Of a stretch of 35,681 nt of DNA, positions 16,698 to 25,967 are shown in pieces; within the stretch, counting starts at the first letter, position 1, and every line of letters begins with the position of its first letter. The DNA is from an uncultured Myxococcaceae bacterium (GTDB lineage Bacteria; Myxococcota_A; Polyangia; Polyangiales; Ga0077539), in NCBI GenBank assembly GCA_945952225.1, contig CAMFHP010000092.1, positions 1-35,681 of the forward strand, given 5' to 3'. The position numbers and the translations under genes were made by a program. Under the pieces are notes generated by a model. It was not told the DNA's origin and ran no database searches. It worked only from the letters and a program-made list of their open reading frames with translations.

Positions 16698-17606
16698 TCA
16701 GCGGGTGGTGGCGAGCCGCGGTGACACCGACGCGCGCACGGGGGCCTGGGCGCGAGGCGCACGCGGGGCCACGACAGGCGCACGGGGCGTGGCAGGACGC
16801 GCGACAGGCTGCGTTGCGCGAGGCGCCTGCACGGCCACGGTGCGGGGTGCGACGGCGGGCGCGCGGGGCGCTGCGGACGCGGGCGCGACGGGCGTCTGCG
16901 TGGAGGGCGCCGGGTCGAGCGCGAGGTTCACCACACGACGGAGCTCGGCGCCGCGCGCATCGGTGCGGTCCTGGTCTTCGAACCAGATCGACACGCGCTG
17001 CGCGGACCAGTCGACGTCCCACGCGAAGCGCTCGTGCTCGCTGCCATGAAACGACCGCATGGTGACCTGTCCGAGGTCGAGGAGCGTGCCCTCACGCTCG
17101 CTCGCGATCACCGCGTAGCGACGGTCGGGCGAGAGCTCCACGTCTTCGCCGACGAAGGACGCGAGCGTGGTGCCGTAGACGTCGTAGAGCTGGGTGACGC
17201 TGCAGTTCGTGCCGCATCCCCAGCGGTGAAAGAGCCGATCGCGCGTGACCCATTCGAGCTCGCCGCCCGCACCGGGAGACCAGTGTCCGCGGCGCTGCGC
17301 GAGCTGGGCTTCGCGGCGCGGCGTGGCGAACACGTCGACCTCGCGAGGACGCCCATCGGGCTTCGACCACACGTAGAAGAAGCGCCCCGACGGGGCCATG
17401 CGCGCTTCGACGAAGGTGCGGTACGGCCGCGGCGCGAACTGCACCCAGGTGGTGCATCGCTCGGGCGTGCTGCACGCGTCGACGCGGAGCCCCTCGCGCA
17501 ACGAGGGCCGCGCCACGAACGCGGGCGGATCGGCGGCGGCTGCGCCCGCAGCGAGGGTCGCGCTGGCGGCCAGGGCGAAGGAGGCGAAACGGTCACGAAG
17601 GCGCAT
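16698..17606 (-). CDS. Exported protein with Ala/Pro-rich tail
   Basis: I start at ATG 17606, where a signal peptide begins (MRLRDRF, a hydrophobic stretch, cleavage likely after AGAAAA) and where GAGGAA lies 5 nt upstream. A longer frame to 17747 would add Arg-rich non-coding sequence and overlap the divergent hydrolase gene. The 302-residue product has a beta-rich middle with two Cys pairs (DACSTPERC and WGCGTNC) and segments such as LSPDRRYAVIAS that recall propeller-like repeats. The last 70 or so residues are Ala/Pro/Arg-rich and probably disordered. Family unknown; location periplasmic or surface by inference. Confidence 0.75.
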   Translation of the reverse strand: MRLRDRFASFALAASATLAAGAAAADPPAFVARPSLREGLRVDACSTPERCTTWVQFAPRPYRTFVEARMAPSGRFFYVWSKPDGRPREVDVFATPRREAQLAQRRGHWSPGAGGELEWVTRDRLFHRWGCGTNCSVTQLYDVYGTTLASFVGEDVELSPDRRYAVIASEREGTLLDLGQVTMRSFHGSEHERFAWDVDWSAQRVSIWFEDQDRTDARGAELRRVVNLALDPAPSTQTPVAPASAAPRAPAVAPRTVAVQAPRATQPVARPATPRAPVVAPRAPRAQAPVRASVSPRLATTR

Positions 17607-17611
17607 GGGAG

Positions 17612-17617
17612 TTCCTC
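17612..17617 (-). promoter_or_regulatory. Ribosome binding site GAGGAA
   Basis: GAGGAA on the minus strand lies 5 nt before ATG 17606 and decides the start of the exported-protein gene against a longer frame. Confidence 0.55.
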
Positions 17618-17722
17618 GGTCGTTGTGCCGATCGCGGGCGCGCGGTCGGGTGCGCCGGGTACTTGCCCGCACGCGCAACGCACCGTCCAGAAACGGGCAA
17701 TGGACGCGCCGCCGCACACGGT

Positions 17723-17728
17723 TATCCT
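17723..17728 (+). promoter_or_regulatory. -10 hexamer TATCCT before the hydrolase gene
   Basis: TATCCT ends 12 nt before ATG 17741, predicting a leader of only a few nucleotides. The upstream ATG of the same frame at 17663 would lie before the transcript start. Confidence 0.4.
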
Positions 17729-17740
17729 CGCGCGCCACAC

Positions 17741-18619
17741 ATGGCATCCCGGTACATCGACCTCGGCGTGCGCGTTCACTACCTCGACGAGGGCGCGGGC
17801 GAAGAGACCTTCGTGCTGATCCACGGCCTCGGCGGATCGCACCTCAACTGGGCCTCGATCACCCCTGCGCTCGCGAAGCGCGGACGCGTGCTCGTGCCCG
17901 ACCTCGGCGGCTTCGGCCGCACGCCGCCCGGCCCCGGCGGCGCCCACATCGACGCGAACGTGGCGCTCATGGCGCGCTTCATCGAAGCCGTCGCGCCGCT
18001 CAAGCGCGCGGTGCTCATCGGCAACTCGATGGGGGGATTGATCTCGATGCGCCTCGCCGCGGAGCACCCGAAGCTCGTACGCGGTCTCGTGCTCGTCGAT
18101 CCTGCGGCGCCCATTCCCATCGGCTCGGGGTTCAACCCGAAGGTCGCGACGCTCTTCGCGACGTACATGATCCCCGGCGTGGCGCAGACGCTCATGCGAC
18201 GGCGTGCGATGAAGGTCGGCCCCGAGGGACTCGTGCGCGACATGATGAAGCTCTGCACCGTCGACGTGACGCGCATCGATCCGGCGGTGATGCAGTCTCA
18301 CATCGAGCTCGCCCGCGAGCGCGCCTCGCAGTCGTGGGGAATCCACGCGTTCATGGAGGCCGCGCGCTCCGTCACCTTCGCCCTCGCGCGCCGCGCGACG
18401 TACCGCCACGAGGCCTCCCTCGTACGCGCGCCCACGCTGCTCATCCACGGCGCGCGCGACCGGCTCATTCCCGTCGGCGCCGCGCGCAGCCTCGCCGCGC
18501 ATCGCCCCGACTGGAAGTACGTCGAGCACCACGACCTCGGACACACCCCCATGCTCGAAGCGCCCGGGTGGTTCCTCGGCGAGCTCGAACCCTGGCTCGA
18601 CAAGCTCCCCGCGCGCTGA
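17741..18619 (+). CDS. Alpha/beta-hydrolase fold protein
   Basis: The 292-residue product is a full-length single-domain alpha/beta hydrolase. It shows the oxyanion-hole HG (28-29) in LIHGLGGSHLNW, the nucleophile Ser 96 in GNSMGG, an acid at about Asp 240 (LLIHGARDRLIP), and the catalytic His at about 268 (LGHTPMLEAP). There is no signal peptide, so it is likely cytosolic. The fold hydrolyses esters, amides, epoxides or haloalkanes; the sequence alone does not say which. The cap region (about 125-215) is helical and basic. It is divergent from the exported-protein gene and convergent with the lipoate-ligase-like gene. Confidence 0.88.
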   Translation: MASRYIDLGVRVHYLDEGAGEETFVLIHGLGGSHLNWASITPALAKRGRVLVPDLGGFGRTPPGPGGAHIDANVALMARFIEAVAPLKRAVLIGNSMGGLISMRLAAEHPKLVRGLVLVDPAAPIPIGSGFNPKVATLFATYMIPGVAQTLMRRRAMKVGPEGLVRDMMKLCTVDVTRIDPAVMQSHIELARERASQSWGIHAFMEAARSVTFALARRATYRHEASLVRAPTLLIHGARDRLIPVGAARSLAAHRPDWKYVEHHDLGHTPMLEAPGWFLGELEPWLDKLPAR

Positions 18620-18640
18620 CCGTCACCCGCCGAGCGCGCG
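18610..18640. terminator. Hairpin spanning two convergent stop codons
   Basis: CGCGCGCT (18610-18617) and AGCGCGCG (18633-18640) form an 8-bp perfect stem with a 15-nt loop that includes the remaining stop-codon bases of the two convergent genes. No T-run is present. A bidirectional terminator is plausible. Confidence 0.4.
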
Positions 18641-19570
18641 TGCGAGATCGTCGACGCGCGCCCCTTCGAGCACTCCCCACGCGGGCACCTCGCGCCCCGC
18701 ACCGAGCGCCTCCGCTGCCTCGTCCATCCATACGTTCGCGGTGAGCGCATCGCCGCCGATCCACGGCGCGTCACCGCCACACGCGTCGACCCACCCGATG
18801 GGCACGCGCACGCCCTCGCGGAGCGTCCTCGATTCACCCGCGGGCTCCGCGATCGCCCTTCCTGCAGGCGCAACGCGCGACACGGCCACACGTCCCGCAC
18901 GCTCCGCAGCGCGCGCGACGACGGTCTCCAGCACCGACGCAGGCGTCGCGCCGTCCGTCACGTACGCGGCGAGTCCCACGGGGGTGCGGCCCTGCCATCG
19001 GTCGGTGTCGCGCTCACGCGCCGCGGCGATCGTCGGCTCCATCGCGAAGCCCTCGCGCCACCCTGCGAACGCCTCGATCAGAACGCGCCCGTCGGGCAGC
19101 AGGTCGTAGCCCAGCGCCACCGCCGGACGATGCGCGACCGCGAGGTGCTCGCGCCCGAAGTACGCGGCCTTCGCGCCCGCCGCGAGGAGCCCCTTCAACA
19201 ACACCCGCACGTTGCGATTCAACAGCGTCTCGGGGCGCGCATCCCCCACGAGCGAAGCCACGTGCGGAAGCGCGAGCGTCCACGCGAGGCACGGTCCGCG
19301 CAGTCGCACCGCGGGCCCCGTCGAGGCCCTCCGCAGCACGGTCACGCGGGCCTGCGCGCAGGCCGCCTCGTCGACGACCCGCGACCGGATCTGCCGCGCG
19401 CCGAGCACCACCGCATCGCCCTCGCACACCGCCGCGTGGAGCCACGGAACCCCATCGCGCACGGCCTCCAGCATCGACGGCGCCACGGCGAGCGCCTCCT
19501 CGATCGAAGCGCCGTGGGTCATGGTGACAGCGAGCGCATTCGCAGGGCTCATGGCCGCGATGGCTCGCAC
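18623..19570 (-). CDS. Lipoate/biotin-protein-ligase-like protein (LplA family)
   Basis: The 315-residue product resembles the BPL/LplA/LipB superfamily. It has AVVLGARQ, then RRASTGPAVRL in the place of the usual RRxxGGGxV substrate loop, LAWTLALP, and a later AAYFGREHLAVAHRPAVALGY in place of the DLxxxGRKIxG segment. The Gly-rich loop is reduced to TGPA and the Lys expected in the second motif appears to be His, so ligase activity is uncertain. Lipoyl or octanoyl transfer to a protein Lys is the family reaction. GTG 19570 is used; ATG 19552 is an alternative. It is divergent from the next gene by 44 nt. Confidence 0.65.
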   Translation of the reverse strand: MRAIAAMSPANALAVTMTHGASIEEALAVAPSMLEAVRDGVPWLHAAVCEGDAVVLGARQIRSRVVDEAACAQARVTVLRRASTGPAVRLRGPCLAWTLALPHVASLVGDARPETLLNRNVRVLLKGLLAAGAKAAYFGREHLAVAHRPAVALGYDLLPDGRVLIEAFAGWREGFAMEPTIAAARERDTDRWQGRTPVGLAAYVTDGATPASVLETVVARAAERAGRVAVSRVAPAGRAIAEPAGESRTLREGVRVPIGWVDACGGDAPWIGGDALTANVWMDEAAEALGAGREVPAWGVLEGARVDDLARALGG

Positions 19571-19600
19571 CGACGCTTCCGCATGGCAAGTGCCCTGCGT

Positions 19601-19606
19601 TACGGT
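19601..19606 (+). promoter_or_regulatory. -10 hexamer TACGGT in the 44-bp divergent region
   Basis: TACGGT ends 8 nt before GTG 19615. The divergent start at 19570 leaves only 44 bp for both promoters. Confidence 0.45.
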
Positions 19607-19614
19607 CGCCCGCG

Positions 19615-20958
19615 GTGAGCGCCTCCCCCACGATCGAACTGCTGCCTGGCGCGCTCATCGCGCGCCTCTTCGACCACACGGTCACGCACGAGGGAGCGTC
19701 CCTCCGTTGCACCACCTGGCGCACGCGAGGCTTCGCCGCGATCGGGCACCCCGAGCTCACGCTCACGCTCGTGCGCGAGCCCGGTGACGGCGTCGAGGTG
19801 GTGTCGCTCGACACGGTTCGCTTCGTCACGGGCCTCTTCACCCGCGCGCAGAAGGGCGAGGCGCCGCTCGCGTCGTCGATGACCGCGGTGTTTCCCTCGG
19901 GCGGATTGATGGAGCCCGCGCAGCTCCTCGGCGCGGCCTTCGTGGCGCCCGTTCCGATCGCCGATGTGCCGCTTCCGCCGACCGGTCTCCACGCGCTGGT
20001 GATGCACCCCGACGAGCTCTCCCTCGCCCGCGCGTTCGGCGTGCAGCGCGTGCTCGCGCGCCTCGCCCGTCAGGCCCGCCGCGCGCCGCCTCCCTTCTGG
20101 TGGGACCCGTCGCGCGCTCCGATCTCCGACCCCTCCGACGACGAGAGCGCCCTCGCACCCATCGCGCGCATGGCCGTGTCGCAGGGCTTCGCAACGCTGC
20201 GCGCCCGCACCGTCGATCTGTGCTTCGCGCCGCGCCTCGTCGACGTGTTGGCCCGCGCGCTCGACGCGCACGGCGACGCGCCCTTCGCGCTGCTCACCGA
20301 TGCGGCCCCCGACGCCGACGCGCTCCTTGTGTGGACGCCGGGACAGTCCGCGGTGTCGGCCGTCCCCATGCCCGACTCGCAGGGCGCCGCGGTGTCGGGC
20401 AACTTCGTTCGCTTCACGCCGGGCGCGGCGCGCGACCGTCTGGAGCTCCTCGAAGACGGCTTCGACCTTCAGCTCACCGACACCTCGTGGACGCGCTGGC
20501 GCGAGGCCCTGACTACGGGCACGCCGTGCTCCCTCGACACGCCGCCCGACGCGCGCACTGCGACGCTCCGCTGGCATGAAGATCCGCCGCCTCCGCCCGC
20601 GGCGCGGCTGCAACGCATCGGGGTGATGCGCGGGCTCACGCCGCCGAAGCAGGGCCTCGACGCGCCGACCCTCGCGGCCTACACGCGCCCGCTCCGTGCC
20701 GCGCTCGAAGCGCATTTCGCCGAGACCTGGAGCCCGTCGCCACAAGACCTCGTCGTGCACGTCGAGCTCCACGCGGGACGCGCTCCGATGATCGACTTCG
20801 CACTCAACCCGGGGCCCGCGCACGCCGCGCTCAACGGCCTTCACCGCGCGCTCATGGCGGTCTCTGCGCCCGAGGTCACGGCCCCCGTCGTGCTGCGCAT
20901 CTACTACGCCCTCTGGGGCGGCGTGACCGTCGACGGACCTCCGCCCGCCGAGCGCTGA
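19615..20958 (+). CDS. Soluble protein of unknown function
   Basis: The 447-residue product begins at GTG 19615 and has no signal peptide or membrane segment. The first part (1 to about 160) is beta-rich (GHPELTLTLVREPGDGVEVV) and ends with a helical stretch. The middle (about 150-250) has a WWDPSR segment, then DLCFAPRLVDVLARALDAHGDA. The end is rich in Ala, Pro and acidic residues with HAALNGLHRALMAVSA. I recognise no family and no catalytic motif. It lies 48 nt before the cytochrome gene on the same strand, which has its own promoter-like hexamer, so co-transcription is uncertain. Confidence 0.7.
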   Translation: MSASPTIELLPGALIARLFDHTVTHEGASLRCTTWRTRGFAAIGHPELTLTLVREPGDGVEVVSLDTVRFVTGLFTRAQKGEAPLASSMTAVFPSGGLMEPAQLLGAAFVAPVPIADVPLPPTGLHALVMHPDELSLARAFGVQRVLARLARQARRAPPPFWWDPSRAPISDPSDDESALAPIARMAVSQGFATLRARTVDLCFAPRLVDVLARALDAHGDAPFALLTDAAPDADALLVWTPGQSAVSAVPMPDSQGAAVSGNFVRFTPGAARDRLELLEDGFDLQLTDTSWTRWREALTTGTPCSLDTPPDARTATLRWHEDPPPPPAARLQRIGVMRGLTPPKQGLDAPTLAAYTRPLRAALEAHFAETWSPSPQDLVVHVELHAGRAPMIDFALNPGPAHAALNGLHRALMAVSAPEVTAPVVLRIYYALWGGVTVDGPPPAER

Positions 20959-20970
20959 ACGCAGCGCGCG

Positions 20971-20998
20971 TTGGAGTTCGCCGCGCGTCCGCGATACT
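20971..20998 (+). promoter_or_regulatory. Promoter of the cytochrome gene
   Basis: TTGGAG (20971-20976) and GATACT (20993-20998) are 16 nt apart. GATACT ends 8 nt before ATG 21007 and 2 nt before ATG 21001, which favours 21007 as start with no leader. Confidence 0.42.
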
Positions 20999-21006
20999 CG
21001 ATGGAC

Positions 21007-22413
21007 ATGCGCGCTCGCGTCGCCCTGCTCCTCGCACTCTCGCTCTCGATCACGGCCTGCGACGACGATGGATCGCCCGCACCCGACGCCACGCAGACGC
21101 TCCCGCCGCCCACGATCCGCAGCGGCGACGCGTCGGCGGGATGGGACTACCTCCGCTACGGCGACTTCATCGGATCGGGCGTCCCCTACCAGGTCTTCGC
21201 GCAGTTCTTCATGGGCGTGACCGTGCCCAACGACCTCGGACGCACGGGCGACAACGCCGGCCTTCCGCGCGCGTTCAACGCCTTCGACGTGACCCTCGAA
21301 GGCCACACGGTGCGCGTCGTCGGCGGCACCACCTGCCTCGGGTGCCACGCGGCCTCGATCAACGGACGCTTCATCCCCGGCCTCGGCAACCACGCGGTCA
21401 ACGCGACGGCCGACAGCAGCAGCCGCATCCGCCTCCTCGATACGCTGGTGCGCGCGCAGTACACCGAAGACTCGCCCGAGTGGCGCGCGTACCTCCCGTT
21501 CTCGCGGGGCGCGCAGGCGTCGGGGCCCTTCGCGCTCGCGCCGTTTCAGGGCGTGAGCAACGCGTTCCTGCTCGAAGACGCCGCGGCCTCGCACCGCAAC
21601 GCCGACCTCTCGTGGCGCGACACGCCCGCGTGGAGCCTCGACCCATCACCCTCCGCGCCGCGCATCGCCTCCGACACGCCCGCGTGGTGGCTGCTCAAGA
21701 AGAAGAACGCGCTCTACTACAACGGCATGGGCCGCGGAGACCTCGCCCGCATGCTCATGCAGGTCTCCGTGGTCGCCGTGCGCGATGCGACGCAGGCCGA
21801 CGCGATCCTCCGTCACTTCGACGACGTGGTCGCGTGGGTGCGCGCGCTGCCCGCGCCCGCGTGGTCTGGCACCACCGACGCGTCCCTCGTCGCGCGCGGA
21901 CACACGGTCTTCACCGCGCACTGCGCCCGCTGCCACGGCACCTACGGCGAGGGCGCGACGTACCCGAACCTCCTCGTGCCCGCGTCGGTAGTGGGCACCG
22001 ATGCGCGCTACGCCGAGCAGTTCATGACGCCCGGACGTCTCACCACCTGGTTCAACACGAGCTGGTACGCGGGACCCTCTCGCAACGACGCGCGCATGGT
22101 GCCCACGCGGGGCTACGTCGCACCGCCGCTCGACGGCGTGTGGGCGACGGCGCCGTACCTTCACAACGGCTCCGTGCCGACGCTCGCCGCGCTGCTCGAC
22201 AGCCGCACGCGGCCCGCGCGATGGCGCCGCGACTTCACGAGCGACCGCTACGACATGACCGACGTGGGATGGCCCTTCACCACGCCCGCCACGGCCGACG
22301 CGCAGACCTACGACACCGCGCGCGACGGCTACGGCAACCGCGGACACACCTACGGCGACGCGCTCACCGGCGACGATCGCCGCGCGCTCATCGAGTACCT
22401 GAAGACGCTGTGA
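21007..22413 (+). CDS. Dihaem c-type cytochrome lipoprotein, RoxA/peroxidase-like
   Basis: ATG 21007 begins a lipoprotein signal ending SITAC (Cys 18), then Asp residues at +2 to +4. The 468-residue product has two haem c sites: CLGCH (110-114) and CARCH (306-310). A C-terminal GYVAPPLDGVWATAPYLHNGSVPTL is typical of dihaem cytochromes of the peroxidase or rubber-oxygenase (RoxA) superfamily. RoxA is longer (about 680 residues) and the family includes many others, so the substrate is not predicted. It should act outside the inner membrane after haem attachment by the cytochrome c maturation system. The upstream frame extension to 20971 has no signal-like character. It meets the DUF362 gene head-on. 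Confidence 0.8.
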   Translation: MRARVALLLALSLSITACDDDGSPAPDATQTLPPPTIRSGDASAGWDYLRYGDFIGSGVPYQVFAQFFMGVTVPNDLGRTGDNAGLPRAFNAFDVTLEGHTVRVVGGTTCLGCHAASINGRFIPGLGNHAVNATADSSSRIRLLDTLVRAQYTEDSPEWRAYLPFSRGAQASGPFALAPFQGVSNAFLLEDAAASHRNADLSWRDTPAWSLDPSPSAPRIASDTPAWWLLKKKNALYYNGMGRGDLARMLMQVSVVAVRDATQADAILRHFDDVVAWVRALPAPAWSGTTDASLVARGHTVFTAHCARCHGTYGEGATYPNLLVPASVVGTDARYAEQFMTPGRLTTWFNTSWYAGPSRNDARMVPTRGYVAPPLDGVWATAPYLHNGSVPTLAALLDSRTRPARWRRDFTSDRYDMTDVGWPFTTPATADAQTYDTARDGYGNRGHTYGDALTGDDRRALIEYLKTL

Positions 22414-22420
22414 GCGAGGC

Positions 22421-23920
<1,500 letters not shown>

Positions 23921-23929
23921 GGTCTCCGA

Positions 23930-23935
23930 TACGTA
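23930..23935 (-). promoter_or_regulatory. -10-like TACGTA of the DUF362 gene
   Basis: TACGTA on the minus strand ends 9 nt before ATG 23920, similar in place to the other hexamers although its last base is not T. Confidence 0.3.
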
Positions 23936-23958
23936 ACACGCGCCCCCGCGGATGCGGG

Positions 23959-23964
23959 TAGAGT
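23959..23964 (+). promoter_or_regulatory. -10-like TAGAGT upstream of the Lgt-like operon
   Basis: TAGAGT is the same hexamer as at 28743-28748. It ends 47 nt before GTG 24012, so here a leader of about 40 nt would be made. Confidence 0.3.
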
Positions 23965-24011
23965 CGCCCCCCTCGCGACACGCGCGACGACACGCACCGG
24001 GGCCCCGCGCC

Positions 24012-24740
24012 GTGACCTTCTACACAACGTACGCGCTGCCCGTGCTGCTCGGGCTCATCGTGCTCTTCGCGTTCCCCGTGACGAAGCACATGCAACGGAG
24101 CTCGGACCGTCAGAAGTACTGGATGGTGCAGGCCTGCGTGCTCGTGGGCGCCCTCGCGGCGGCGAAACTCGTGGCCCTCGTGGGCGACCACCGCTGGCCC
24201 TTCGAACCGCTCCCCGGTGGCCTCCGCGGCGCGCTCAACGGCGGCCGCTCGATCGTGGGCGGACTCCTCGGCGGATGGGCCGCGGGTGAGATTGCGAAAC
24301 CCCTCGTGGGCTACACGCTCCCGCCCAACGACCGCTTCGCGGCGGTGCTCCCGTTCTCCATCGCGATCGGCCGTCTGGGCTGTCACCTCACGGGCTGCTG
24401 CGCGGGCACGGCGCACGACGGATGGCTCTCGGTGCGCACGGCCGACGGCATCGCGCGCTGGCCCACCCAGCTGATGGAGGTGGCGTTTCAGCTCGCGGTG
24501 GGCGTGACCTTCATGGCCATGGTGCGACGACGCGTGCTGCACGCGCGGCTCTTCTCGCTCTACCTGGTGCTCTACGGGCTGTACCGTTTCGGCAGCGAGT
24601 TTCTTCGCGACACGCCGAAGTGGGTCGACGGCCTGTCGGTGTACCAGGTGCTCTGCATTCCGATGGTCGCGCTCGGCGTCGCGCTCACCGCGTGGCGCAC
24701 GCGACGACCGCCGCCCCTCCCCGAGGTCGCCGCGCCATGA
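24012..24740 (+). CDS. Prolipoprotein diacylglyceryl transferase (Lgt) family membrane protein
   Basis: From GTG 24012 the product is 242 residues, about 20-50 shorter than a usual Lgt, with about six or seven membrane segments. It has GGLLGGWAAGE in place of the Lgt GG loop, the signature-like GRLGCHLTGCCAGT, and a late LYRFGSEFLRD that matches the Arg-containing RxxxE segment. Lgt moves diacylglycerol from phosphatidylglycerol to the lipobox Cys of prolipoproteins. It may be a paralogue with a different role because canonical GRxGNFxNGE is altered to Cys-containing sequence. The window holds at least five lipoproteins. It overlaps the next gene by 4 nt (ATGA). The upstream ATG 23952 is possible but lies before the promoter-like TAGAGT. 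Confidence 0.75.
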   Translation: MTFYTTYALPVLLGLIVLFAFPVTKHMQRSSDRQKYWMVQACVLVGALAAAKLVALVGDHRWPFEPLPGGLRGALNGGRSIVGGLLGGWAAGEIAKPLVGYTLPPNDRFAAVLPFSIAIGRLGCHLTGCCAGTAHDGWLSVRTADGIARWPTQLMEVAFQLAVGVTFMAMVRRRVLHARLFSLYLVLYGLYRFGSEFLRDTPKWVDGLSVYQVLCIPMVALGVALTAWRTRRPPPLPEVAAP

Positions 24741-25129
24741 ACCAGCCGCCGTTTCCACCGCCGCCGCAGGGCGGGCCGTATCGCGAAGGAGGGCCGACGC
24801 CGCCGCGACCGCAGCCCGGATGGATGGCGCCCGCGTTCATCATCGCAGGGCTCGGCAATGTTCCGTGGCTCGTCGGCGCGGTGTGGCTCGTGTCGCAGGT
24901 CGGTCACGGCAGCAACGGCGCGATGCTCGCGATCGGGCTCGTCGTGCACGCGTTCTTCACGGCGGTCTTCGCGTTGGCGCTCCGCTCCGCGCGCCCCGAC
25001 TGGAGCACCGCGAAGCTCGTCGCGTTCGGTTCGTTCCTCGCGTCGGGGTTCGGTGGCGCGGTGGGAACGCTCCTCGCCGTCGTCGGCGTCGGACTGCTCG
25101 CGGCGGCGTGCGGCGGATGCCGTCGATGA
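24737..25129 (+). CDS. Small membrane protein
   Basis: ATG 24737 overlaps the Lgt-like stop in ATGA. The 130-residue product has a Pro-rich cytosolic or periplasmic N-terminus (about 1-30) and three hydrophobic segments (about 32-55, 63-82 and 95-125), ending CGGCRR. I recognise no family. It is probably translated together with the Lgt-like gene and the ferritin-like gene, whose start overlaps its stop. Confidence 0.65.
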   Translation: MNQPPFPPPPQGGPYREGGPTPPRPQPGWMAPAFIIAGLGNVPWLVGAVWLVSQVGHGSNGAMLAIGLVVHAFFTAVFALALRSARPDWSTAKLVAFGSFLASGFGGAVGTLLAVVGVGLLAAACGGCRR

Positions 25130-25851
25130 TCGTCGCGCGCGGCGTCGACGCGATGAAGCGCGCGTGGCACCGCGACCTGGTCGACGACCCCGAGGCCCAC
25201 GCGTGGGTGCTGTCGCTCTACCGCGCGGGCGAGCTCTACCCCGACACCGTCGACGACTACTTTCCCGCACGGCACGCGCCGTGGCCCTGGCTCGCCGAGG
25301 CGCTCACGCGGCACCACGACGACGAGCGACGACACGGGGCGATGTTCGCGCGGGCCATCACGCGCGCGGGCTTCGCGATCGAGGCGCACGCGGGCGACGA
25401 CGTGTTCAATCACGTGATCCGCGCGTGCACGCCCGCACCGTGGCGCATCGACGACGGCGACGCAGGCGATGTGCGACGCGCGAAGCTCGCGCACTTTCTC
25501 GCCCACGCGCACCACCTCGAGCGGCGGGTCTCTCGCTCGTTGGAAATGCACTTCGACGCCTGCGAGCAGGGCGGTGCAACCGTCGCTGCAAAGGTCGTCG
25601 AGACCGTGCTTCGCGATGAGGTGCGCCACGTCGGGTACACGCTCGACGCCGCGCGTGAGCTCGTGGGAGACGTGCGCGCCGAAGGGATCGTCGCGCTCCA
25701 CGCGCGGGCCGAGGCGCGGGCCGACCTGTTGTTCTCGGCGCGGCAGGTGCGGCGATTTCTCGCGCGCTTCGGGTCGCGGGCCACGCCGTCGCGGCGCGCG
25801 CGCTACACGCTCTGCGCGGCGCTTCAGTCGATCGCAGCGTCGGTGGCCTGA
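25126..25851 (+). CDS. Diiron ferritin-like protein
   Basis: I choose ATG 25126 because it overlaps the previous stop in ATGA, the overlap type used before; ATG 25117 (three residues more) is also possible. The 241-residue product is helical. It carries the ferritin-like diiron pattern: Glu 36, E67xxH70 (HDDERRH), Glu 132 (HHLERR), and E165xxH168 (RDEVRHV). Proteins of this fold oxidise or oxygenate substrates, or store and detoxify iron and peroxide. There is no signal peptide and no rubredoxin-type Cys site. Its link to the Lgt-like enzyme suggests a lipid or membrane role, but that is inference from gene order. Confidence 0.72.
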   Translation: MIVARGVDAMKRAWHRDLVDDPEAHAWVLSLYRAGELYPDTVDDYFPARHAPWPWLAEALTRHHDDERRHGAMFARAITRAGFAIEAHAGDDVFNHVIRACTPAPWRIDDGDAGDVRRAKLAHFLAHAHHLERRVSRSLEMHFDACEQGGATVAAKVVETVLRDEVRHVGYTLDAARELVGDVRAEGIVALHARAEARADLLFSARQVRRFLARFGSRATPSRRARYTLCAALQSIAASVA

Positions 25852-25917
25852 GCCGACGGAGCTCCACAGCCATCATCGCCAGAGCGAGGGCTGTCGAGCG
25901 GAACGCGGTGCTGGCTA

Positions 25918-25946
25918 TTGTGCTCGAAGGGGGCGCGCGATACGGT
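25918..25946 (+). promoter_or_regulatory. Candidate kinase promoter
   Basis: TTGTGC (25918-25923) and TACGGT (25941-25946) are 17 nt apart. The -10 ends 21 nt before ATG 25968, giving a leader of about 15 nt. It makes the earlier start at 25908 unlikely. Confidence 0.4.
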
Positions 25947-25967
25947 CCAGTCGGGACGCACGGCTAC

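Noticed and set aside
19600-21594. Minus-strand open frame opposite the unknown gene and the cytochrome gene
   Set aside because: Composition is that of an antisense shadow and it spans two separate plausible genes.
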